Shown here piece after piece: positions 1-7,725 of a stretch of DNA of 64,000 bases (the first letter of the stretch is position 1; every line of letters starts with the position of its first letter). The position numbers and the translations under genes were made by a program. Location: NCBI GenBank assembly GCA_905339155.1, contig CAJPFJ010000030.1, forward strand, positions 1 through 64,000, given 5' to 3'. Source of the stretch: Methanosarcinales archaeon. Its GTDB lineage: Archaea > Halobacteriota > Methanosarcinia > Methanosarcinales > Methanoperedenaceae. Under the pieces are notes generated by a model. That model was not told the origin of the DNA. It did no database searches and saw nothing but the letters and a program-made list of their open reading frames with translations.

Positions 1-66
1 GTAATCAGTATTTTAGGGGATTTTATTAAAAAATATGATGATGATAGTCTGAAATTACGCTGGTAA
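1..66 (+). CDS. C-terminal end of an unidentified protein (cut by window edge)
   Basis: The first 21 codons are open in frame 1 and end with TAA at 64-66. The peptide is charged (it ends DDDSLKLRW). Too little is left to recognise, and it may itself be debris, since the next kilobase holds only broken genes. Confidence 0.2.
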   Translation, partial: VISILGDFIKKYDDDSLKLRW

Positions 67-130
67 AAAGCCATCTGGCAAATTGTATAAAGGGATAAAA
101 ATACGTTTTACTTAGCCGGAGGTGGCGAAG

Positions 131-265
131 TTAAGTTAATACATCAGCTAATTTGTTTGTATTTGTTACATAACCCTGGTATAATGTAAAATGGTTCTTT
201 AGCAATTGATCGCTGAAACCTTTTGTTCCCAGTAAGCTATCAAAGTTTTTTGCTTCGTAAGCCAT
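131..265 (-). pseudogene. Truncated Fe/Mn superoxide dismutase (N-terminal fragment)
   Basis: A 44-codon reading frame starts at the ATG at 265 with a GGGGTG sequence upstream. It reads as the N-terminus of archaeal iron/manganese superoxide dismutase: MAYEAKNFDSLLG, then LLKNHFTLYQGYV, which holds the first metal-ligand histidine region of that family. A full enzyme is about 200 residues, so the helical remainder and the other metal ligands are missing; the frame stops at TAA just after the family helix. A complete SOD would detoxify superoxide in the cytoplasm; this fragment cannot. The flanking 266-416 stretch shows short protein-like pieces in several frames but no intact gene. The family call rests on the remembered SOD N-terminal consensus. 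Confidence 0.65.
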
Positions 266-416
266 ATTTTTAACACCCCAATATTCAACATAGTCTCAAA
301 CCCCTTTATACTTTATCGCATCAAGGTTCAATATCTCATCGGTCGGCACTTATCCAGCATAATGGCTTTTCTGGCAGTCTCTATTCCCCATCGATAATAT
401 CCAGCATGCCCAGTGT

Positions 417-758
417 TTGTTTCTGAACTCAGTGAAATCGAATATAAAAACCGCCGAAAATCAGTTCATTCCTGCAAATAAATTCAGAAGCCTTTTCAAG
501 ATGCTTCTGCATGATGTAGCAACTGAAACTACAGAGATAGATGAATACGAAGCAGCGGTCGTGGCAGCAATCCAGTTGCTAATGGAATTCGGAAGTGGGA
601 GCCTGAGCAAGGAGATCATAAGAGATGGCGCGATATTTATTACTGAGGTGTGGATGTACTCATATGCGAGCGCAATGAAGAAGGCAAGGGAATTCAAGAA
701 GACAAAGAAGATCTTCTTTTCCGAAACCGAAATTGCAGAATCCTTTTCATCTGTTTAG
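417..758 (+). CDS. Hypothetical protein of 113 residues, possibly a remnant
   Basis: The open frame is mostly helical, with an acidic middle part and a basic segment near the C-terminus (KKAREFKKTKK). I do not recognise a family. It lies between two broken genes (SOD and an amino acid permease) and ends six bases before the permease ATG. It has no clear ribosome binding site, so it may also be a decayed or chimeric frame. No signal peptide or membrane segment is visible. Confidence 0.35.
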   Translation: MFLNSVKSNIKTAENQFIPANKFRSLFKMLLHDVATETTEIDEYEAAVVAAIQLLMEFGSGSLSKEIIRDGAIFITEVWMYSYASAMKKAREFKKTKKIFFSETEIAESFSSV

Positions 759-763
759 CAACA

Positions 764-1260
764 ATGGCTGAACTGAAGAATACGCTCGGATTATTCGATG
801 CCTTTGCAATAGGGATTGGCGCCATCATCGGATCGGGTATTTTTGTATCACAGGTGTGGCTACTTACTTTGTCTCCCCAGGCGCCCTTGTTGCTACTTTG
901 AGCGTGCTTCTGACAACGCTTCTGGGATTATCCCGCATTTCTTTTGCCATGGCAAGGGAGCGTGACCTCACACAGTTGTTTACTAAACTGGATAAACGCG
1001 CTACTCCCTACTATACTGTATTGGTTTTCGGATTTATTATGACAATCTTGTCCCTATTCACAAACCTGTTGCAGGCTATCGCGTTAGCCAACTTCGGCTC
1101 ATTGCTTTATTATCTTATTACCAATTATGCTGCGTTTAAACTGGAAAGGCGCGTGTATCCTCGCATAGTTCCTGTTCTTGGAATAATCGATAGCATTAGA
1201 GGTCATGCAACACAAAAAATTAAGTATAAACTATTTCTCCTCCATCATATCCAAGAATAG
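764..1260 (+). pseudogene. Broken APC-family amino acid permease
   Basis: The ATG at 764 opens a frame that reads MAELKNTLGLFDAFAIGIGA followed by IIGSGIFV, the classic first transmembrane segment of amino acid/polyamine/organocation permeases. Near 855 the frame is lost. In another frame the C-terminal part follows: a segment with LSRISFAMARERDLTQLF, the 'ATPYYTVL' loop and two further hydrophobic helices. Family members are 450-500 residues, so roughly the middle two thirds is deleted as well as frame-shifted. The original product would import amino acids across the membrane; this locus cannot. Its tail runs into the 3' end of the opposing response-regulator fusion gene. Confidence 0.8.
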
Positions 1261-2287
1261 TGACGATAGGTGATAGACTCAATACCAATGTTAAATAAAT
1301 GTAGTTTAAACCTGTTGGTACAAGTATATCTGGATTCAGGGTTCGCCATACAAAACATGTAGTGATAACAGCAATAAATATCACAGTAAATATTATTTTT
1401 CTTGCGAAAATTTTGGTCATCTTCCCTTCGTAAGTGACTTTCCAGGAAAAAAACCCAGAGATTCCAGCAAAAGGAGTTGCTAAAAATCCCAGAAAAAGCA
1501 TGTAATATGATCCTATTTCAAAAGGAATTTTGCCTGTGAAAACGTATAGAAGCGATAATAGTGAAACACCGATAGAATAAGCTATGGGAAAATGAACCAA
1601 TATTGGATGAGGATGCAACTCCTCTAATTTCAGCAACAGTTTCTGGCCGAAAGACTTTTCCTTGCCCGATTCTCCGACTATGCGGAATTTTATTAATATT
1701 TCTTCACTATGAGGCGCACTTAACATGCTCTCTGTTAGATCAACACCTGCGGAGTGTTTACCTGCATGAATTCCATTTTTCCAGAGAGGACTGTTTGAAA
1801 TGTCATAGACTTTTCCTTTGAAGACTGCATACGCTGGTTTTCCTTCTTTTCCATTATATTCTTTCAACTCTTCGATTGTGAAGCGCCTCTCTCCTCCCAT
1901 CCTGCGAGCAATAGCGTAGCGAATGGTACGTACCAGCAGGCTGCTGTTCACATGTTTCTTGATTAGATAATCCTGGGCGCCTGTTCTAACGGCTCTGATT
2001 GCAAGCGTTTCATCATCAAGACCAGTTAATATTATGATCGGTATTTCAGGTGCTTGAGCAAGCGCCTTTGTAAAAGTATTAAAACCCTTGCTGTCAGGTA
2101 GATTGAGATCCAATAGAACCACGTCAATCCCTTTCTTGGCAAGGCGTTCAAGTCCAATCGAAAGCCTTTCTTTCCATTCCACATCAAACGAAAAATCCTT
2201 TGCTTCTGCCAACATTTCCTCGATAAATACAGCATCTGGCGGGTTATCTTCAATCAGCAAGACCTTGATACGTTCCATTTCATTCAC
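1220..2287 (-). CDS. Response regulator fused to a cytochrome b5-like domain and a DUF2231 membrane domain
   Basis: Three modules are visible in 355 residues. Residues 7-125 are a REC receiver domain with acidic pocket (IEDN), phospho-acceptor Asp60 (VVLLDLNLPD) and Lys near 110. Residues 136-205 match the small cytochrome b5-like heme domain (FTIEELKEYNGK, GKVYDIS, HAGKHSAG, APHSEE); His178 and His193 are plausible heme ligands. Residues 225-355 are a DUF2231-type membrane domain opening with LHPHPILVHFPIAY, with about four hydrophobic helices. It is the last gene of the histidine kinase operon and overlaps the preceding regulator by 8 bases, so it is probably phosphorylated by those kinases. 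There is no DNA-binding domain; the output may be a membrane heme or redox function. The combination is inferred to be unusual. Confidence 0.85.
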   Translation of the reverse strand: MNEMERIKVLLIEDNPPDAVFIEEMLAEAKDFSFDVEWKERLSIGLERLAKKGIDVVLLDLNLPDSKGFNTFTKALAQAPEIPIIILTGLDDETLAIRAVRTGAQDYLIKKHVNSSLLVRTIRYAIARRMGGERRFTIEELKEYNGKEGKPAYAVFKGKVYDISNSPLWKNGIHAGKHSAGVDLTESMLSAPHSEEILIKFRIVGESGKEKSFGQKLLLKLEELHPHPILVHFPIAYSIGVSLLSLLYVFTGKIPFEIGSYYMLFLGFLATPFAGISGFFSWKVTYEGKMTKIFARKIIFTVIFIAVITTCFVWRTLNPDILVPTGLNYIYLTLVLSLSPIVTILGYDGGEIVYT

Positions 2288-2711
2288 CTGGCGGAAGCCT
2301 AACGACGGTGAACCAGTAATTTATGGTAGATTTCACTGCGGCCATAAACTGGTCCAATTCCCTTGGTTTTATTATATAGGAGTTAGCATGAAGATTATAA
2401 CTCATAAGAATATCCTGTTCTGCACTTGAAACTGTAAATATCACTACCGGAATGCGTTTCAGGTCGGGATCATTCTTAATTTCTTCCAGTACCTTCTGGC
2501 CTTTTTTTTTGGGAATGTTCAGGTCTAACAGGATAAGATCAGGTCTGGGGGAATGGATATACTTACCTTCCCGGCGCATGAAAGCCATTGCTTCCGCGCC
2601 ATCCATCACCACCGAGAGATTGGTGGGCACCTGGCTTTCCTCAAGGGCTTCCATCATCAGGCTCACATAGCTCTGGTTGTCCTCAACCAACAAGATCTCA
2701 AAGGCTTTCAT
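2280..2711 (-). CDS. Single-domain response regulator (Rcp1-like)
   Basis: A 143-residue stand-alone receiver domain. Conserved features: VEDN acidic pair near residue 10, phospho-acceptor Asp in LILLDLNIPKKKG, Thr/Ser switch in VVIFTVSS, and the conserved Lys in YIIKP. The long loop between strand 2 and helix 3 and the 'LNIPKKKG' sequence are typical of regulators that partner phytochrome-like or PAS histidine kinases. It overlaps both neighbours (4 bases with the kinase upstream, 8 with the REC-b5 fusion downstream), which suggests translational coupling. With no output domain it probably acts as a phosphotransfer intermediate or by protein contact. Confidence 0.9.
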   Translation of the reverse strand: MKAFEILLVEDNQSYVSLMMEALEESQVPTNLSVVMDGAEAMAFMRREGKYIHSPRPDLILLDLNIPKKKGQKVLEEIKNDPDLKRIPVVIFTVSSAEQDILMSYNLHANSYIIKPRELDQFMAAVKSTINYWFTVVRLPPGE

Positions 2712-4780
2712 GGCCGTCCAACTCTTTTGGCCGGTATTGTGAAATAGAACGTTGAACCCTTGCCAATCTCAGATTCAACCCATATTCTGCCACCATGACG
2801 TTCTACAATTTTTTTACAAATTGCAAGACCAACGCCTGTGCCCGGATATTCGGCACTTGCATGTTCGCGCTCGAACATTTTGAAGATATGTTCCATGAAT
2901 TCTGGAGCTATTCCGATCCCATTGTCCTGCATCGAGAATAACCATTCATTTCCTCTTTGAACAGCCGATACCATAATACGTGGTTTTTCATTTCTGAATT
3001 TAATAACGTTACTGAGGAGGTTTTGAAATAACTGAACCATCTGTGAAGCGTCAGCCATTACGGTAGGCAGAGGGTCGTGCGTCACCAGGGCGCCACTTTC
3101 TTCAACTGCCTCCTTCACATTAGCCAATGCCTGATCTAATACGGCTTCGCAATCAGTCGGTTCGAATGCTTTAGTCTTTGTACTAACTCGTGAGTATTCA
3201 AGCAGGTCATCGATCATTTGCTGCATACGTGTGGTTCCATCTACTATGAATCCAATGAACTGATCGGCCTTCGCATCTAATTTGCCTTTATAGCGCTTTG
3301 CCAGAAGCTGACTGAAATTTGAAACAGTGCGTAGCGGTTCCTGAAGGTAATGGGATGCTATATAAATGAACTGCTCGAGCTCTATATTCGAACGGGCTAA
3401 TTCCTCAGTTCTATTCTTCAGTTCGTCCTCAGCCCGTTTGCGCTCCGTGATATTATCAAAAACAGCTGCAAAGTATTCCTTTTCCGAACTATAGACTGAG
3501 ATGGAAAACCATGCCTCTAAAGGCTTGAAATCGATTTCGAATTTCTCAGGCACGCCCGTCAACGCGACCCTGCCATAAATCTCAAACACCTCTGGATATG
3601 ACTCTTTGATTCCCGGAATTACCTCGGTGACTTTTTTGCCTATTACGTTTTTCAAGCCAGTCAACCTTTCGAATGCACTGTTGACTTCAAGATAGACAAA
3701 ATCTACAGGATGGCCTCTGTCATCAAAAAGCATCTTGCAGTATGCAAATCCATCCAACATGTTTTCAAATAACGAGCGGTAGTGCTGCTCGCTTTTCAGC
3801 AGCGCCTGCTCAGCCCGCTTGCGCTCCGCTTCTGCTCTATCCATAGCACCGCCCACGACGCGTGATATCTGCGAAATAACAATGCTGGCGATTGCCAGGG
3901 CCATTAACGCCGACATCGCTGCTCTGAGCGCCATAGTTAGCCCTAATAGTGAGAACAGGCCACGGAATGTGCCCTCTATCAGGATAACGACGAATATCAC
4001 CAGGAGAAAAGAGCGCATTAAAAGTGCGCGTGTCGAAGGACCGACCAGCAGTCTCAGGGGAAAATGCTCCGGACCTGCGGCAGCTATAAGTCCTGTGCCC
4101 AGGAACACTAACATAATCCCTGCAGGAAGAGCCACATATCTGTATTCTTCGCCGTAGAGCTGCGGTGTCCCGTACAAATATCCCAGAAGAACTACCAGGC
4201 CCACCAAGACAACAACAGACGCCAGGCCGGATGATAACCCTGCTAAATGATGCCCGGGTGCAAATAATAGCAGACCCATAGCAGCGCAAATAAGAAGAAA
4301 GCTGGCAGCGGCAATAGGAGACATGGGCCCTGCACCGTAAGTCCCAAGATCAATGGCAAGAACCTCCCGAGTGAAATACTCTTCAATGCCTACATTAGCA
4401 CCTGTGAGAAACTGGATGAGGTTGAGCAGTGCAATAAGTGAGATGGAAAACACAGAAACCAGTACGTATATCCTGGTGAACCATCGTGAAGGCGTACGGG
4501 CATAAAGATACCACGCACCACCCAACAGGATAAATGCCAGTGAAGCCCCTGGAGCTATCGGGATGTAACCCGGGACAAAGCTGGCAAGACTGCGAATACC
4601 CATCAACCAGCCTAGCATCGCCAGGGTACCGAGGATTAATGTGATCGCGCTGCATACCTTTGCAGTGCGTATGTAAATATCCTCGTCAATAAACTGATTT
4701 TGCCGTTTTTCATGTGATATACCGGGGTCGCCGAGCTGGCGAAATATCTCGGGCTCTGCAGATTCGCTGGGTTCCTTCAT
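2708..4780 (-). CDS. Membrane sensor histidine kinase with one PAS domain; altered H-box
   Basis: 690 residues. The first ~320 hold about nine hydrophobic helices (a MASE-like integral sensor). A PAS domain follows (~335-450), then a HisKA dimerisation domain and a HATPase domain with N box (NLLSNVIKF), G1 (DNGIGIAPE) and G2 (GTGVGLAI). The N-terminal membrane part and the catalytic part are clearly paralogous to the next gene. The H-box reads ASHYLQEPLR where both sister kinases have ASHDLQEPLR: the acidic residue next to the phospho-accepting His, a conserved part of the catalytic site in HisKA kinases, is Tyr (codon at 3347-3349). This may weaken autophosphorylation. It overlaps both flanking operon genes by 4 bases. 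Confidence 0.9.
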   Translation of the reverse strand: MKEPSESAEPEIFRQLGDPGISHEKRQNQFIDEDIYIRTAKVCSAITLILGTLAMLGWLMGIRSLASFVPGYIPIAPGASLAFILLGGAWYLYARTPSRWFTRIYVLVSVFSISLIALLNLIQFLTGANVGIEEYFTREVLAIDLGTYGAGPMSPIAAASFLLICAAMGLLLFAPGHHLAGLSSGLASVVVLVGLVVLLGYLYGTPQLYGEEYRYVALPAGIMLVFLGTGLIAAAGPEHFPLRLLVGPSTRALLMRSFLLVIFVVILIEGTFRGLFSLLGLTMALRAAMSALMALAIASIVISQISRVVGGAMDRAEAERKRAEQALLKSEQHYRSLFENMLDGFAYCKMLFDDRGHPVDFVYLEVNSAFERLTGLKNVIGKKVTEVIPGIKESYPEVFEIYGRVALTGVPEKFEIDFKPLEAWFSISVYSSEKEYFAAVFDNITERKRAEDELKNRTEELARSNIELEQFIYIASHYLQEPLRTVSNFSQLLAKRYKGKLDAKADQFIGFIVDGTTRMQQMIDDLLEYSRVSTKTKAFEPTDCEAVLDQALANVKEAVEESGALVTHDPLPTVMADASQMVQLFQNLLSNVIKFRNEKPRIMVSAVQRGNEWLFSMQDNGIGIAPEFMEHIFKMFEREHASAEYPGTGVGLAICKKIVERHGGRIWVESEIGKGSTFYFTIPAKRVGRP

Positions 4781-7725
4781 GTTCGTTCTCTTTCACCTCT
4801 CTTGAAAGGCATTGTGAAGTAGAAAGTCGAACCTTTGCCTACCTGTGACTCAACCCATATCCTGCCGCCATGACGTTCCACAATCTTCTTACAAATCGCA
4901 AGACCAACGCCTGTACCTGGATACTCGGCACTTGCGTGTTCGCGCTGGAACATTTTGAAGATATGTTCCATGAATTCAGGAGCTATGCCTATCCCGTTGT
5001 CTTGCACCGAGAAAAGCCATTCATTTCCTCTTTGAACAGCCGATACTATAATACGTGGTTTTTCTTTTCTGAATTTAATTGCATTACTGAGGAGGTTTTG
5101 AAATAACTGGGCCATTTGGGAAGCATCAGCCATTACAGTGGGCAGAGGATCGTGAGTCACCAGGGCATCACTTTCTTCAATAGCCATCTTCACATTAGCC
5201 AATGCCTGATCAAATACGGTTTCGCAATCGGTCAGTTCGAATGGTTTAGCACGTGTACTAACTCGTGAGTATGCAAGCAAGTTCTCGATCATTTCCTGCA
5301 TCCTTGTGGTTCCATCTACTATGAAGCCTATGAACTGATCGGCCTTCACATCCAATTCACCTTTATAGCGCTTTGCCAGAAGCTGGCTGAAATTTGATAC
5401 AGTTCGTAGCGGTTCCTGAAGGTCATGAGAGGCAGCATAAGCAAACTGTTCCAAATCCTTATTTGAGCGTTCCACCTCAGCCAATGTTTGTTTCAATTTT
5501 TCATCTGCTCGTTTGCGCTCGGTAACATCTTTGATGATGCCACTATAAAGTCTTGTTTTTTCAGTTTTCCAAGTGGACAGGGAAAGCTCCAAAGGAAATT
5601 CACTGCCGTCTTTTCTCATTCCAACCAATTCAGCCGTTTTTCCAATAATCCGTGTTTCACCTGTAGAATTAACTCTCTCCAGCCCCTTTTTGTGGGCATC
5701 CCTGTATCTTTCAGGTATTATTATGATAAGTGATTTGCCTAAAGCTTCTTCTTCCATATAGCCAAAGATAGTTTGTGCACCTTTATTCCATGAAATAATA
5801 TTATCATCACTATCTGCGGAAATAATTGCATCAGTCGCTGACTGCGTTATTGAACGGAATCTTGCTTCTGACTCACGTAGGGCTATCTCAATTCGCTTTT
5901 GCTCTGTTATATCCCATGCAATCGTTGAGGCACCTATAATCTTGCCAGTGGCATCCTTAATTGGAGAAATGGTTAAGGAGGCACAGATTTTTTTACCATC
6001 TTTCCTCATACGTATGGTTTCATGGTGCTCGATGCGCTGCCCTTGCCTTATTCTTTCGAGTAGTTGGACAGATTCATCTGGATGATCTGGCGGGGCCAGA
6101 ATAGAGATAGAGCGACCTTTAACCTCATCTGCTGAGTAGCCGTATATCTTCTGAGCACCCCGGTTCCAGCTCACAATGATGCCATCCAGCGTCTTGCCGA
6201 TGATTGCATCGTCTGAGGAATCTACAATGGATGCCAGAAGAGAGAGTCTTTTTTCAGCCCCCTTGTGCTCTGTTATATCTTCTCCTGAACTCAGAGTACC
6301 TGCGATATTACCTGCCTCATCTCTCAGTATAGTGTTATGCCAAGCAATCAATCTCTCCTCGCCTCTCCTGGTCAGAACAGGATTTTCAAAAGATTCAACA
6401 GACTCAATATTTCCAGCCATTAACTTTTCAAAGACAGCTTTTACTTCATCCCTTTCTCTTTCAGGAATGAAAGTATCAAACCAGTTCTTGCCGATAATCT
6501 CCTGCTCACCGCAGCCTAATACCTCAAGGCACTTTTTATTTATAAGGGTGACTTTTTGGTCAACATCAATAGCTACAATTACAACCCCTGCAACGTCAAG
6601 ATATTTTTGTGCTTTATCCCTCTCTTTTTCTATTTCTTCCTCCGCCCGCTTACGCTCTCTGATTTCAGCCTGCAAGGTCTCGTTAGTCTTTACCAACTCT
6701 GCCGTCCGTTCCTGAATCCGAATCTCTAACTCATCATATGCCTTGCCCAGTGCCTCATCTGCTCTCTTGCGCCCGGTCTCTTCGTGCTCTATCGTGCCGC
6801 CAATGGTTCGCGATAGCCGCAAAACAACGGCGATGGTAGCTACTGTAGAGATTAATAGAGCCAGTGCTGTTCTCAGTGCCGCGTTTATAATTAGCTGTGA
6901 GAACAGTTTTTCAATAACAGCATGGGTCAGAACAAAGACAAAGATCACCAGAAGAAAATAGCGAAGTAAAAGCGCACGCATCGATGGCCCAACCAGCAAT
7001 CTCAGGGGAAAGTGATCTGGGCCTATGGTGGCGATAAGCCCCATGCTCAGAAACAAAAACGTAACTCCCGTAAGAAGCGCCACTGGTCTTGTCTCCCCGC
7101 CAAAAAGTATAGGCGTATCATACAAATACCCCAGCAGAACTACCAGATTGACTGAGGTTACAACAGAGGCAAAACCGCCTGATAACCCGCCCATGCGTCG
7201 TACGGTAGTAAGTAACAAAAGCATTGCAGCGCAAGTGAGAACAAAGTTGAAAGCAGTAAGGGGAGACATGGGGCCGGCGCCGTATATATTAGGCCCGATG
7301 GCCAGAACTCTGCGAACAAAAAACTCTTCAATACCTGTATTAACGCCCGTGAAAAACTGGATGAGGTTCAGGAGGGCTAAAAGCAAAACAATAAGTAGAG
7401 AAGCTAGAACGCTAATCCTGGTCAACCTGCGTGAGGGTACGCGTAGATAAAAGAACCATGAGCCTCCCAGAAGGATAAATGCCAGTGATGAGCCGGGAGC
7501 CATCGGGGTGGAACTCAAGCCCAAGCTGGCAAGATAATACATGGCTGTCACCCAGCCTGTCATCGCCAGGGTACCGAGGATTAATGCAATCGCGCTGCAT
7601 ACCTGTGCAGTGCGTATGTAAATATCCCCATTAATAAAGTGATTATGCGGTTTTTCAGATGATTCATCGGGCTCGTCGAGCTGGCGAAAGATCTCAGGCT
7701 TTGCAGTTTCGCTGGGTTCCTTCAT
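4777..7725 (-). CDS. Membrane sensor histidine kinase with three PAS domains
   Basis: 982 residues. The N-terminal ~310 residues are a multi-helix membrane sensor paralogous to the one in the neighbouring 690-residue kinase (shared start MKEPSE, shared GAGPMSP and HFPLRLLVGPS motifs). A coiled coil (~310-370) leads to three PAS/PAC units (~375-490, 500-620, 625-745). The catalytic core has H-box ASHDLQEPLRTVSNF, N box NLLSNAIKF, and G boxes DNGIGIAPE and GTGVGLAI. The last PAS and the kinase core are nearly the same, at DNA level too, as in the upstream 816-residue kinase. Overlaps of 4 bases on both sides show co-translation. The signal sensed is unknown. Confidence 0.92.
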   Translation of the reverse strand: MKEPSETAKPEIFRQLDEPDESSEKPHNHFINGDIYIRTAQVCSAIALILGTLAMTGWVTAMYYLASLGLSSTPMAPGSSLAFILLGGSWFFYLRVPSRRLTRISVLASLLIVLLLALLNLIQFFTGVNTGIEEFFVRRVLAIGPNIYGAGPMSPLTAFNFVLTCAAMLLLLTTVRRMGGLSGGFASVVTSVNLVVLLGYLYDTPILFGGETRPVALLTGVTFLFLSMGLIATIGPDHFPLRLLVGPSMRALLLRYFLLVIFVFVLTHAVIEKLFSQLIINAALRTALALLISTVATIAVVLRLSRTIGGTIEHEETGRKRADEALGKAYDELEIRIQERTAELVKTNETLQAEIRERKRAEEEIEKERDKAQKYLDVAGVVIVAIDVDQKVTLINKKCLEVLGCGEQEIIGKNWFDTFIPERERDEVKAVFEKLMAGNIESVESFENPVLTRRGEERLIAWHNTILRDEAGNIAGTLSSGEDITEHKGAEKRLSLLASIVDSSDDAIIGKTLDGIIVSWNRGAQKIYGYSADEVKGRSISILAPPDHPDESVQLLERIRQGQRIEHHETIRMRKDGKKICASLTISPIKDATGKIIGASTIAWDITEQKRIEIALRESEARFRSITQSATDAIISADSDDNIISWNKGAQTIFGYMEEEALGKSLIIIIPERYRDAHKKGLERVNSTGETRIIGKTAELVGMRKDGSEFPLELSLSTWKTEKTRLYSGIIKDVTERKRADEKLKQTLAEVERSNKDLEQFAYAASHDLQEPLRTVSNFSQLLAKRYKGELDVKADQFIGFIVDGTTRMQEMIENLLAYSRVSTRAKPFELTDCETVFDQALANVKMAIEESDALVTHDPLPTVMADASQMAQLFQNLLSNAIKFRKEKPRIIVSAVQRGNEWLFSVQDNGIGIAPEFMEHIFKMFQREHASAEYPGTGVGLAICKKIVERHGGRIWVESQVGKGSTFYFTMPFKRGERERT

